DNA from: Candidatus Acetothermia bacterium
GTDB lineage: Bacteria; Bipolaricaulota; Bipolaricaulia; Bipolaricaulales; Bipolaricaulaceae
Assembly (NCBI GenBank): GCA_024653305.1
Contig: JANLFW010000004.1
Span: 1-64,000 of the forward strand
Direction of reading: 5' to 3'
Length of the DNA stretch: 64,000 nt
The position numbers were made by a program, and so were the translations under genes. The notes beneath the pieces are model-generated. The model made no database searches and was not told where the DNA came from. It was given only the letters and a program-made list of their open reading frames with translations. Every line of letters begins with the position of its first letter. The first letter of the stretch is position 1. Of the stretch, positions 1 through 7,486 are shown one piece after another.

Positions 1-85
1 TGGGAGGAGCACCGCCTTCCTTCAACCACCCCGTCACCAACGCCTCGGCCTGGTAACGATCTCCTGGCGCACCAAGGAAGGGCCC

Positions 86-113
86 TTGCTTTTCCCCTTG
101 CTTTTGGTATACT
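86..113 (+). promoter_or_regulatory. Promoter of the cold-shock gene
   Basis: A -35 TTGCTT (86-91) and a -10 TATACT (108-113) are separated by 16 nt. Transcription from here would give an untranslated leader of about 110 nt before the cold-shock start codon. Long 5' leaders are characteristic of cold-shock mRNAs, so this spacing is plausible. A second TTGCTT at 98-103 is too close to the -10 to be used with it. I see no gene in 1-229. Confidence 0.55.
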
Positions 114-229
114 TATCGCTTGCTGGACCGGACGAAGTGCAACCGAAGTGGCTGTTGGGAGTTCCCCAACGAGCGAGTAGGGGCACGTGTAGTCGGTCGA
201 AACGGTAAGAAAAGGAGGGGGAACAACCA

Positions 230-430
230 ATGGCCACCGGCAAGGTGAAGTGGTTCGACGATTCCAAGGGTTACGGCTTCATCGAGCAGGAGGGCGGGCC
301 GGATGTGTTCGTGCATTTCTCGGCGATCAACATGCCCGGCTTCAAGTCCCTGCGCGAAGGCCAGATCGTGGAGTTCGAGGTCGAACAGGGCCCGAAAGGG
401 CCGCAGGCCAAGAACGTGACGGCACGGTAA
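230..430 (+). CDS. csp: Cold-shock domain protein (CspA family)
   Basis: This 66-residue protein is one cold-shock OB fold, the usual family size. The two RNA-binding motifs are visible: RNP-1 as KGYGFI (residues about 14-19) and RNP-2 as DVFVHF (about 26-31). The family binds single-stranded RNA or DNA in the cytoplasm and melts secondary structure. The ATG is preceded by a strong Shine-Dalgarno AAGGAGG (212-218) 11 nt upstream. The gene has its own promoter and is followed directly by an intrinsic terminator, so it is monocistronic. It converges with the long minus-strand operon that ends at 558. The family assignment is certain; which paralogue it is cannot be told. Confidence 0.97.
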   Translation: MATGKVKWFDDSKGYGFIEQEGGPDVFVHFSAINMPGFKSLREGQIVEFEVEQGPKGPQAKNVTAR

Positions 431-458
431 ATCACGTCCAGAACGAGCTAGACCAAGC

Positions 459-486
459 GGGGCCCCGGAAACGGGGCCCCTTCCTT
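459..486 (+). terminator. Intrinsic terminator after the cold-shock gene
   Basis: A perfect 9-bp G/C stem (459-467 with 472-480) closes a GAAA tetraloop and is followed by a pyrimidine/T-rich tail (TTCCTT, 481-486). It lies 28 nt after the stop codon and fits a rho-independent terminator for the cold-shock transcript. Confidence 0.8.
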
Positions 487-557
487 ATTCTGCTCGACGA
501 GAACTTGTAGCCGGGTTCCCGAGCCCCCTGGTCTCCTCGGAGATGGTCGCACGCCTC

Positions 558-1397
558 CTACCGTGTGCTCCAGGTGGCGAACGCCTGTTTGCCGGCCGCG
601 GTGAGGAACGCCCAGCGGACGAGGGCCATCCGGTCATGGTGGAACGACTCCCCGAGACCGTCAAGGTACCGGTGGATCGCGTCCCGCAGGTTCTTGAGGC
701 CATCGTGGGTGGGGGCGGCGAGGATGGCGGCGGCGTGGCTGAGGAGGTCATCGGGGACGCCGAGGAGGCGCAGTTCCTCCACCGCCCAGTGCCGGGTCGG
801 AGCCCACGACCCGCGGGCCACGGCGAGGAGCTTGACCAACGCGAGGCCGGCCTCGCCGAGGATCAGCCGAGCGGTGAGTTCCCGGTTCCGGTCCAGGCAC
901 TTCGCAGCCCGACCGAGAGCGAACACCGTCTCCAGGTAGTGCACCTTGAGCCGGACCTCCCGCACCTCCGGGGGGAGCACGGCCAGGCGGCGGAACAGGG
1001 TGGCCAGCCGCCCCGCAGGGTCGTGGAGGATCGCCGCATGCTGGAACGGGTAGTGGTCGAGGTCGTGGGTGGACCGTTCCAGTGCGGCGAGCTCGCTCCA
1101 CGAACGCAGGTAGAACTCGTGGTCCACCTTCTTCGGCGGCCCCTCGTCGATCACGAACACGTGCCGCTCCTCCATTGGGGTGGCGGCGTAGGCCGCGTCG
1201 TCCATGGCCACCTCGATGTCGTAATCGGAGAGCCGGTCCCGGAACGGCCGGCTGGCCGAGCCCACGAGGTAGACCCCGATGACCCCTGGCTTTGTCGTGT
1301 ACGGCGCGCTGAGCTCCCTCGCCCTGTCGAGGGCGGATCCCCCGTTGAAGCCACTGGTACCGGATCCGTGGGGGTCGGGTCTTGATCTCTCGCTCAT
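558..1397 (-). CDS. Nucleotidyltransferase-fold protein
   Basis: This 279-residue protein has the nucleotidyltransferase superfamily signature: a GS motif (VYLVGSASRP, about residues 42-51) followed by the paired acidic residues of DYDIEV about ten residues later. The rest is mostly helical, which resembles nucleotidyltransferases with an appended helical substrate domain. The family transfers NMP to small molecules, antibiotics or proteins, and nothing here fixes the substrate. It starts 7 nt after the yqeG stop and is the last gene of the minus operon. No known resistance enzyme is recognised. Confidence 0.7.
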   Translation of the reverse strand: MSERSRPDPHGSGTSGFNGGSALDRARELSAPYTTKPGVIGVYLVGSASRPFRDRLSDYDIEVAMDDAAYAATPMEERHVFVIDEGPPKKVDHEFYLRSWSELAALERSTHDLDHYPFQHAAILHDPAGRLATLFRRLAVLPPEVREVRLKVHYLETVFALGRAAKCLDRNRELTARLILGEAGLALVKLLAVARGSWAPTRHWAVEELRLLGVPDDLLSHAAAILAAPTHDGLKNLRDAIHRYLDGLGESFHHDRMALVRWAFLTAAGKQAFATWSTR

Positions 1398-1404
1398 TGT
1401 TTGT

Positions 1405-1938
1405 CTACCCCTTTCCGTGCTTGGACGACTTTGCCGCTGCGCTGCAAATGGGCCGGCGGCCCAAGAGTCGCTCCAGGGCTCGGTTGACCTTGGTCAGCCG
1501 GGACTCCTCGGGTCCCAGGGGCTCCACGAGCACCGTGTACAGGCCCATCCGCCTCCCCCCAAGGACGTCGGTGAGGAGCTGGTCCCCGATCACCGCCGCC
1601 TCGAAAGGCTCGGCCCCCAGGAGCCTCAGGGCCCGGCGGAACCCACGCTTGAAGGGCTTCCGGGCTGGGGCCACCACCGGGATCCCCAACCTCTGCAGCT
1701 CTTGCACCACCGGGGCGTCCGGGGGAAGCCGGGCGTTAGAGAGCACGGCCAACCGAAACCCACCACCTTGAAGGCCCCGCAGGAGTTCCCGAACACGTCG
1801 ATCCAACGCCCCCCGGCGCCACAGGCCTAAGGTATTGTCGAGATCGAAAAGAAGGGCCCCCCTCCCCCGCCGCGCAAGCCCGCGGTAGTCCACGTCGTGG
1901 ACGGTGGGGGCTTCTTCGTCGGGCCGTACCCACCTCAC
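1405..1938 (-). CDS. YqeG-family HAD (type IIIA) phosphatase
   Basis: The 177-residue protein carries the HAD nucleophile motif DLDNT at about residue 33, a motif II Ser/Asn in VLSNA, and the GDQLLTD acidic motif near residue 118. The order and length match the YqeG/YHR100C-like HAD-IIIA phosphatases. Eukaryotic members dephosphorylate phosphatidylglycerophosphate; the role of bacterial members is less certain. Its start overlaps the stop of the preceding DUF4911 gene (ATGA). The C-terminal tail after about residue 165 is basic and unconserved-looking. Linkage to RNA-processing genes is notable because yqeG homologues often lie beside ribosome-assembly genes. Confidence 0.85.
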   Translation of the reverse strand: MRWVRPDEEAPTVHDVDYRGLARRGRGALLFDLDNTLGLWRRGALDRRVRELLRGLQGGGFRLAVLSNARLPPDAPVVQELQRLGIPVVAPARKPFKRGFRRALRLLGAEPFEAAVIGDQLLTDVLGGRRMGLYTVLVEPLGPEESRLTKVNRALERLLGRRPICSAAAKSSKHGKG

Positions 1939-2207
1939 GGCTCGATCTGGATTTCCCCGATCGTCACGTGCTCGGCGGCGGCCCGTAGCACGCGAAGGAC
2001 CTCGTCAACGCTTCCCGGAGCCACGTAGATCTTGAACAGCTTCCGCCCGCCCACATCCCGGTACTCCCGGCGTACGTTGGCCACCCCGTCCATGGCCGAG
2101 AACGCCGCGTCCAGGAAATGGAGGGCCTCGTCGTCCGTCTCCACCCACACCACGGCCGCCTCCGGGGGCGGGGAAAGTTCGCGCAGCCGGGCGAACCGGT
2201 CACCCAT
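1935..2207 (-). CDS. Small DUF4911-like protein
   Basis: I place the start at the ATG at 2207, giving 90 residues. It overlaps the mazG stop by 8 nt (ATGGGTGA), typical of translational coupling. The core alternates strands and one helix: a hydrophobic strand VVWVETDD, a helix with a FLDAAF segment, then a KIYVAP strand. This agrees with the short DUF4911 family. No catalytic residues are evident and the function is unknown. Its place between mazG and yqeG suggests a housekeeping role. Confidence 0.6.
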   Translation of the reverse strand: MGDRFARLRELSPPPEAAVVWVETDDEALHFLDAAFSAMDGVANVRREYRDVGGRKLFKIYVAPGSVDEVLRVLRAAAEHVTIGEIQIEP

Positions 2208-2847
2208 GGCCACCCTCACTCCGCGCCAGGAACTTGCGCAGGGCAAGTTCGGGGTCGCATCCCCAGTGGCGGGCAAGGGCGGCCACCTCCACCAGCATCT
2301 CCCCTACCACCGCCTCCGGGTCCGGAGCGGCCTCGGGGATGCGCAGATGCCGTCCCACCGGGACGGGCTCCCCGGACGCCTCCTTCACCTCGACGAACTT
2401 GCTCGCCGCAAGCAGGGCCGGCTTGCTCGGGTCCAATCGGTGCCCGCCTTCCCGCTGCTTGATCTCCTCCCACCGTCGGCGGACCTCGTTCGGGGTGGCC
2501 GCCTCCCCCTCGCCGAACACATGGGGGTGCCGCCGCACGAGCTTCTCCCGCAGGCCGTCGGCCACGTCGCCGATGTCGAACCGGCCGGCTTCGGCCTCGA
2601 TCTGGGCGTGAAGGAGCACCTGCAGGAGGAGGTCCCCCAGCTCCTCACGGAGCTCGACCGAGGCCTCGGCCTGGAGGGCCTCGGCCACCTCGTACGCCTC
2701 CTCCAGGAGGTAGGGGATCAGAGTGCGGTGGGTCTGGGCCCGATCCCACGGGCACCCGTCCGGACCACGCAGGTGGGCAATCACCTGCACGAGCTCCCCC
2801 AGCGCCCGCGCCGCGCCGTCCGGCGCCCGCGGCTTCCTCACGCTCAT
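2200..2847 (-). CDS. mazG: MazG-family nucleoside triphosphate pyrophosphohydrolase
   Basis: The 215-residue protein has the all-alpha NTP pyrophosphatase signature. The EEAYEV helix and a downstream EELGDLL helix supply the acidic metal ligands, and a CPWDRAQTH segment near the N terminus is typical of bacterial MazG. MazG hydrolyses (d)NTPs to (d)NMP and pyrophosphate and acts as a house-cleaning enzyme in the cytosol. This protein holds one MazG domain plus a partial second repeat (KFVEVKEAS region), slightly shorter than the 260-residue E. coli form. Its start overlaps the upstream PPIase gene by ATGA. Confidence 0.92.
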   Translation of the reverse strand: MSVRKPRAPDGAARALGELVQVIAHLRGPDGCPWDRAQTHRTLIPYLLEEAYEVAEALQAEASVELREELGDLLLQVLLHAQIEAEAGRFDIGDVADGLREKLVRRHPHVFGEGEAATPNEVRRRWEEIKQREGGHRLDPSKPALLAASKFVEVKEASGEPVPVGRHLRIPEAAPDPEAVVGEMLVEVAALARHWGCDPELALRKFLARSEGGHG

Positions 2848-5336
2848 TGCGACGGCGGCTCCGCCGTGCCGCCCAGTTCCTCGAGGAGCGGGCCGACCTC
2901 GCCCGCCCGGAAGTTGGGGTCCGCGGCCCGGATGCGCTCCAGGTCCGCTTTAGCCTTGTCCTTCTGCCCGAGCTCCTTCTCGAGCAGGGCCCGTTGCCAC
3001 AGCGCCTCCAGCCCCTGGGGGCCAAGGGGCTGGCCGGGCCCGACCCGCTGCTCCTCGCAGGCGACCATCTTGTCGTAGATCGCCAGGCGCTGCTGGGATG
3101 TGGTGGCCACGGCCAAGGCCTGCCGGTAGTAGTCCATCGCTCGGTCGTACTGGACCCGGGGCACATAGGAGTCGCCGAGGCCCACCAACGCGTCGAGGTT
3201 GCCCGGGCTGAGCTCGAGGATGGCCTCGTACTGGCGGATGGCGGCCTCGTACTTGTACTGCTCCCGGAAGTAGCCGGCGAGGCGGAACCGGGTGGTGGTA
3301 TCCTTGGGATCCAGCTCCACGATCTTCCGGGCGATGGTTTCCTTCATCGTGACCTCGAACGCCCGGGGCAACGCCTGCCGGTAGTAGTCCAGTGCCTTTG
3401 CCTGGTCGCCCTGCTGGAGGTACACGTCGCCCAGGCCCACGTAGGCTTCAGCCCGGTAGGGAAATTGCTTGATCACGTCTTGATACCGGCGCTTGGCATC
3501 CTCCAGACGGCCAGCGGCGAAGTACCCGCCGGCCAGCTTGATCTGGACCTCCGACGTCGGGTTCCGCTTGTAGGCGGCTTCGTACTGGACGATGGCGCGC
3601 TGGGCATCCCCTTGAGCGAGGAGGAGATCCCCCATCAGGGTGAGGGCGGTGACGTTCTCCGGCTCCCGGGCCAGCACCTCCTCCAGGAGGGGTTTCGCCT
3701 CTTGGTACTGCCGACCCTTCACGTACGCCCCGGCGAGCTTGAGCTTGAGGGTGACGCTTCCCGGTTGGAGCTCCAACCCCTTGCGGTAGGCCTCGATCGC
3801 CCGCGCGTAGAGCTCCATGGCCATCGCCGCGTCCCCCTGGCCGGTGTAGGCGGCCACGAAGTCCGGTTTGGCCTCGATCGCCTGGCGGTATTCGGTGTCG
3901 GCCTGGACGTACCTGCCCAGGCTGCGGTACAGCTCGGCCAGGTGGTAGCGGAACTGGGGATTCCGCGGATCCAGGGCCAACGCCCGCTGGTAGAGCGCCT
4001 CGTCGGCCTCCCCGGTCTCCACGAACGCGAGGTACGCCTGCACCGCCTTCGCCTTGTAGTCCGCCTCTTGGGCACGGAGGCGTTCGAGCTCGGCCTCCTC
4101 CTCCGGGGTCCGCTCCGCCTTCTTCTCGAGCTCTACCCGCTTCGTGCCGACACCGGTGAATAGGTCCTCGTACAACCGGCCGATGTAGTAGTTCAGGTAG
4201 GGATCCTCGCCCGTGCCCGCCTCTCGGGCGCTGAGCAGGACCTGTACGGCCTGCTCCTTGTCCTTTCCCAGGAGAAGGGCGGCGGAGAGCAAGGGATCGG
4301 ACACGACAAGCTGGGCCGCCTGACGGCGCGCAACGTACCAATCGTTCCAGCGCTTCCCTTCCTCATCCTGGAGGTAGTCCTTCTGGACCTGGTCGCGGAC
4401 CTCGGCGAACGTCGGGATCACCGCGGCTTTCCGGTCGAGGACCTTCAAGATGTGGAAGCCCTGCTCGTCGTCCACCACCGTGACCTGGCCGGGGGCGAGG
4501 CCAAATGCTGCCTCCTCCACCTTGGTGGAGAACGTGGACCCGCCGCGGGCGAACCAGTCCATCTCCCCGCCCTGGTCCCGAGTGGCCTCGTCCTTGGAGT
4601 ATTCCCGGGCCAGCGCGGCGAAGTCCGCCCCCGCGGCCTGGACACGGCCCAGGAGCTCGTCGGCCAACTTGGCCTCGTCGACCAGGATGTGGGCGACCTT
4701 GATCTTCTCCGGTTCAGACTGATACCGGTCTTGGTGGGTGGTGTAGTACGCCTGGAGCTGGTCGTCCGTGGGCTGGATGGGGCCGACCACGAACTGGCGC
4801 AGGCGTTCCTCCCGAAGCCGGCTCTCCTCGGCCATCGCCAACTGACGCCGGTATTGGTCCAGGGTTAGCCCCAAGGTCTTGAGGTAGCTTTCGAGGCCCT
4901 TCTCGTCCCCGCCGAACTGGGCCAGGATCTGCTCGTAGCGGCTGCGCGCCGCCTGGTCCACCTCGGCCTTGGGGACGCTGATCCGCAGCCGCTTGGCCTC
5001 CCGGTCCAGGATCGCCTCGCGGATGATGCCCTCGGCGGCCGCGGCCACGTACTGCTGGCGGCGAAACGCTCCCTCCAAACCCTGGAGCTCGGCGGTGAAG
5101 TCTTGGCCGAACATCCGGTAGAGTTGCGTGTAGTACTGGACGAGGTTGTCGTAGGCTTGGGCCAGCTCCTGGCGGGTGACCTTGCGCCCCTCGATGGTCA
5201 TGATCGTCTCTTCCGCGCTGCCCTTGGCGGCTGGGGAGAAACGCTGGAACGTGTAGAGCCCGACGCTGCCTAGAACAAACCCAACCACGACCACCATGAT
5301 GATGGCCACTTTATGCCGTTGGAAGAACCGGTTCAT
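2844..5336 (-). CDS. Membrane-anchored PpiC-type peptidyl-prolyl isomerase fused to a TPR array
   Basis: The 830-residue protein begins with a short basic N terminus and one membrane helix (about residues 10-32). A SurA/PrsA-like chaperone region follows (about 40-190), then a parvulin domain (about 200-305) with HILV and a GGEMDWFARG segment. From about 370 to 800 it is built of repeated helix pairs with TPR spacing (recurrent Y...A...Y...AL). Parvulin foldases of this kind act outside the cytoplasmic membrane on secreted proteins. The long TPR half is unusual for PpiC/SurA/PpiD proteins and suggests a scaffold for envelope complexes. The gene lies 9 nt after atpZ and overlaps mazG by ATGA. 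Confidence 0.88.
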   Translation of the reverse strand: MNRFFQRHKVAIIMVVVVGFVLGSVGLYTFQRFSPAAKGSAEETIMTIEGRKVTRQELAQAYDNLVQYYTQLYRMFGQDFTAELQGLEGAFRRQQYVAAAAEGIIREAILDREAKRLRISVPKAEVDQAARSRYEQILAQFGGDEKGLESYLKTLGLTLDQYRRQLAMAEESRLREERLRQFVVGPIQPTDDQLQAYYTTHQDRYQSEPEKIKVAHILVDEAKLADELLGRVQAAGADFAALAREYSKDEATRDQGGEMDWFARGGSTFSTKVEEAAFGLAPGQVTVVDDEQGFHILKVLDRKAAVIPTFAEVRDQVQKDYLQDEEGKRWNDWYVARRQAAQLVVSDPLLSAALLLGKDKEQAVQVLLSAREAGTGEDPYLNYYIGRLYEDLFTGVGTKRVELEKKAERTPEEEAELERLRAQEADYKAKAVQAYLAFVETGEADEALYQRALALDPRNPQFRYHLAELYRSLGRYVQADTEYRQAIEAKPDFVAAYTGQGDAAMAMELYARAIEAYRKGLELQPGSVTLKLKLAGAYVKGRQYQEAKPLLEEVLAREPENVTALTLMGDLLLAQGDAQRAIVQYEAAYKRNPTSEVQIKLAGGYFAAGRLEDAKRRYQDVIKQFPYRAEAYVGLGDVYLQQGDQAKALDYYRQALPRAFEVTMKETIARKIVELDPKDTTTRFRLAGYFREQYKYEAAIRQYEAILELSPGNLDALVGLGDSYVPRVQYDRAMDYYRQALAVATTSQQRLAIYDKMVACEEQRVGPGQPLGPQGLEALWQRALLEKELGQKDKAKADLERIRAADPNFRAGEVGPLLEELGGTAEPPSQ

Positions 5337-5345
5337 GAGTTCTCG

Positions 5346-5528
5346 TCACCCCGTTTTCCCCATGAATCGCTTAAGGTTCCGCGCCGCGGCCCAAATCCCG
5401 CCGGCCAAGCCGACGAGGATCCCGCCGAGGCGCCCGCCCTTGCCCCCGGTCAGAAGGTCGATCCCATAGCCAGCACCGTACCCAACCAACGCCCCCCCAG
5501 CCACGGTGAACCCCAGTTGCCCGACCAA
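5346..5528 (-). CDS. AtpZ/AtpI-like small membrane protein
   Basis: This 60-residue protein has two predicted membrane helices separated by a Gly/Lys turn (TGGKGGRLGG). That resembles AtpZ/AtpI, a two-helix protein linked to F-type ATP synthase assembly or Mg/Ca transport. The start is a TTG at 5528; no ATG or GTG exists in frame between it and the spoVS stop 31 nt upstream. Sequence just upstream (PLREALRGL in frame) also looks coding, so the true start may be a rarer codon further up. No ATP synthase genes are in the window. Confidence 0.55.
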   Translation of the reverse strand: MVGQLGFTVAGGALVGYGAGYGIDLLTGGKGGRLGGILVGLAGGIWAAARNLKRFMGKTG

Positions 5529-5559
5529 GGCCAGCCCGCGCAGCGCCTCCCGCAGCGGG

Positions 5560-5901
5560 TCAGATGTCCTGCCATGCCTCTGCGGAGGCAGTGGGACCTT
5601 CCTCCTTGTGGCTCCGCGGCCGTAGGTTCGCCACCGGCGGAGTGCGGGACCGCACCGTAAACCGAATGCCCGTCCGGGTTTCTCCGTTCACGTCCACCTC
5701 GACGAACGAGGGCACAAAGAACAGGTCGAGCCCGCTCGGGGCCACGTACCCGCGGGCGATGGCGATGCACTTCACCGCCTGGTTCACGGCCTTGGGGCCG
5801 ATGGCCTGCAGCTCGGCCACACCTTCCTCGCGGAACGTGTTCGCCACCGCCCCCGCGGCCGCACTGGCAACCGAAGTCGACGCGATCTTCAGCACGTTCA
5901 C
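5560..5901 (-). CDS. spoVS: Stage V sporulation protein S (SpoVS) family protein
   Basis: The first 86 residues match the SpoVS fold: MNVLKIAS start, the QAIG.KAVNQAVK helix, IARGYVAPSG, and a final strand ending in RFTVRSR. SpoVS is an Alba-like small nucleic-acid-binding protein. It affects sporulation in Bacillus but is also widespread in non-sporulating thermophiles. Here it has an additional polar 27-residue C-terminal tail not usual in the family. It lies 14 nt after rny, a recurrent neighbourhood that suggests a shared RNA-related role. No sporulation genes are present in the window. Confidence 0.93.
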   Translation of the reverse strand: MNVLKIASTSVASAAAGAVANTFREEGVAELQAIGPKAVNQAVKCIAIARGYVAPSGLDLFFVPSFVEVDVNGETRTGIRFTVRSRTPPVANLRPRSHKEEGPTASAEAWQDI

Positions 5902-5915
5902 GGTTACCTCCTTAC

Positions 5916-7445
5916 TTACCGGGCCGTCTCCACGAACTGGGTCTGGCGGATGACGGTCACCTTGATCTCCCCTGGGTATTGGATCTGCTTCTCGATCCGC
6001 CGGGCGATATCATACGCGAGCTTTGCGGCCGCGTCATCCGTGGTTTTTTCCGGCTTCAGGATCACCCGCACCTCCCGGCCGGCCTGGATGGCGTACGCCT
6101 CCTTCACCTGGGGGTAAGCGCAGGCCAGCTTTTCCAGCTCCTCCAGCCGCTGGAAGTACCGCTCGTAGGTCTCCTTCCGCGCCCCGGGCCGGGCTGCGGA
6201 CAGGGTGTCGGCAGCCTGGATGAGGACCGCGGTGACCGTGGCCGGTTCCACGTTGCCGTGATGGGCGGCGATGGCGTTGACGATGGGCCAAGGCTCCCCG
6301 TAGCGCCGGGCGAGGTCGGCCCCGATCAGGGCGTGGGGGCCCTCCACCTCCTGGTCCACCGCCTTCCCGAGGTCGTGGAGGAGGCCGGCCCGTTTGGCGG
6401 GTTTCGGGTCGATCCCGATCTCCTCGGCGAGGAGCCGGGCGAGGAAGCTCACCTCGAGCGCGTGCTGGAGCTGGTTCTGGCCGAAACTCGTGCGGAAGTG
6501 AAGCCGCCCTAGGAGCACGATCAGCTCCGCCGGCAGGTCCACCCCGGCCTCGAACGCTGCCTTCTCCCCGTATTCCTGGATCAGCTCCTCGACCCGGTCC
6601 TTGGCCTTGCGCACCATCTCCTCAATGCGCGCGGGGTGGATGCGGCCGTCCTCGAGGAGCCGCTCCAGGGCCAACCGGGCCACCTCGCGCCGGATGGGAT
6701 GGAACGAGGACAACACCACCACCTCCGGGGTGTCATCCACCAACACCTCCACCCCGGTGAGCGCCTCGAACGCCCGGATGTTGCGGCCGTCGCGGCCGAT
6801 GATGCGCCCCTTGTAGTCGTCGTTGGGGAGGGGCACCGCGCTCACGGTGGCCTCCTCCGCGTAGTCCAAGGCATAGCGCTGCACGGCATCGGCGAGGATG
6901 CGGCGGGCCCGGCGCTCCGCCTCCTGCTTGGTGCGCCGCTCCACCTCGGCGATCTTTCGGGCGAAGTGCCGCTCGGATTCCGCCTCCACAAGCTTCAACA
7001 GGTAATCCTTGGCTTCCTCTTGGGTAAGCCCGGCCAGCCGTTCCAGGAGCGCCTGCTCCTCCGCCAGGAGCTTCTGCCCCATCTCGATCAGCCGCCCCAG
7101 CTCCGCCTCGTCCTGACGGAGGGAATCCTCGATCATCTCGAGATAATTGCTCTTCTTGCCCAGGCGGTCCTCCCGCCCGCGGAGCCGTTCCTCAGCTTGG
7201 GCAAGATCGGCTTCCTTCTTGCGGAGTCTCTCTTCCTCCCGTTCGCGGAGCTCAGCAACCTCTTGTTGCACGGTGAGGAGCTTTTCTCGATAGATGCGCT
7301 CAGCCTCCTGGCGTGCCTGTTCCAGGATGGCCTCCGCTTTGCGCCCGAGGCGGCGGTTATGCCACCGGGCGAGGAGGAGTCCGGCGGCCAGGCCCACCAG
7401 GAGGGCGCCCGATCCGATGAACGCAAGCACACTGGTCGTGGCCAT
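5916..7445 (-). CDS. rny: Ribonuclease Y
   Basis: The 509-residue protein has the full RNase Y order: an N-terminal membrane helix (about 5-27), a long charged coiled coil (about 30-190), a KH domain with the GRDGRNIRAFE motif (about 215-225), an HD domain with HDLGKAVD (about 350), and the conserved C-terminal region. RNase Y is a membrane-bound endoribonuclease that starts mRNA decay. The ATG has a good Shine-Dalgarno (AAAGGAGGG) 7 nt upstream. The upstream RND gene ends 41 nt away. RNase Y in place of RNase E agrees with the SpoVS neighbour. Confidence 0.97.
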   Translation of the reverse strand: MATTSVLAFIGSGALLVGLAAGLLLARWHNRRLGRKAEAILEQARQEAERIYREKLLTVQQEVAELREREEERLRKKEADLAQAEERLRGREDRLGKKSNYLEMIEDSLRQDEAELGRLIEMGQKLLAEEQALLERLAGLTQEEAKDYLLKLVEAESERHFARKIAEVERRTKQEAERRARRILADAVQRYALDYAEEATVSAVPLPNDDYKGRIIGRDGRNIRAFEALTGVEVLVDDTPEVVVLSSFHPIRREVARLALERLLEDGRIHPARIEEMVRKAKDRVEELIQEYGEKAAFEAGVDLPAELIVLLGRLHFRTSFGQNQLQHALEVSFLARLLAEEIGIDPKPAKRAGLLHDLGKAVDQEVEGPHALIGADLARRYGEPWPIVNAIAAHHGNVEPATVTAVLIQAADTLSAARPGARKETYERYFQRLEELEKLACAYPQVKEAYAIQAGREVRVILKPEKTTDDAAAKLAYDIARRIEKQIQYPGEIKVTVIRQTQFVETAR

Positions 7446-7486
7446 TTCCCATCCCTCCTTTGGGCCGGTCAGGCAGTTGACCCACT

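Noticed and set aside
1-36. Minus-strand sequence resembling a tRNA-Ser D-arm (GGTTGAAGG-like)
   Set aside because: No anticodon arm or T arm follows at the right spacing before the window edge, and the acceptor end does not pair.
543-1385. Long plus-strand open frame opposite the nucleotidyltransferase gene, and many similar long antisense frames (for example 31019-33112, 8468-10288, 58500-60365)
   Set aside because: In GC-rich DNA, antisense frames of real genes stay open. These translate to low-complexity Arg/Gly/Pro/His-rich sequence without recognisable motifs and lie opposite well-supported genes.
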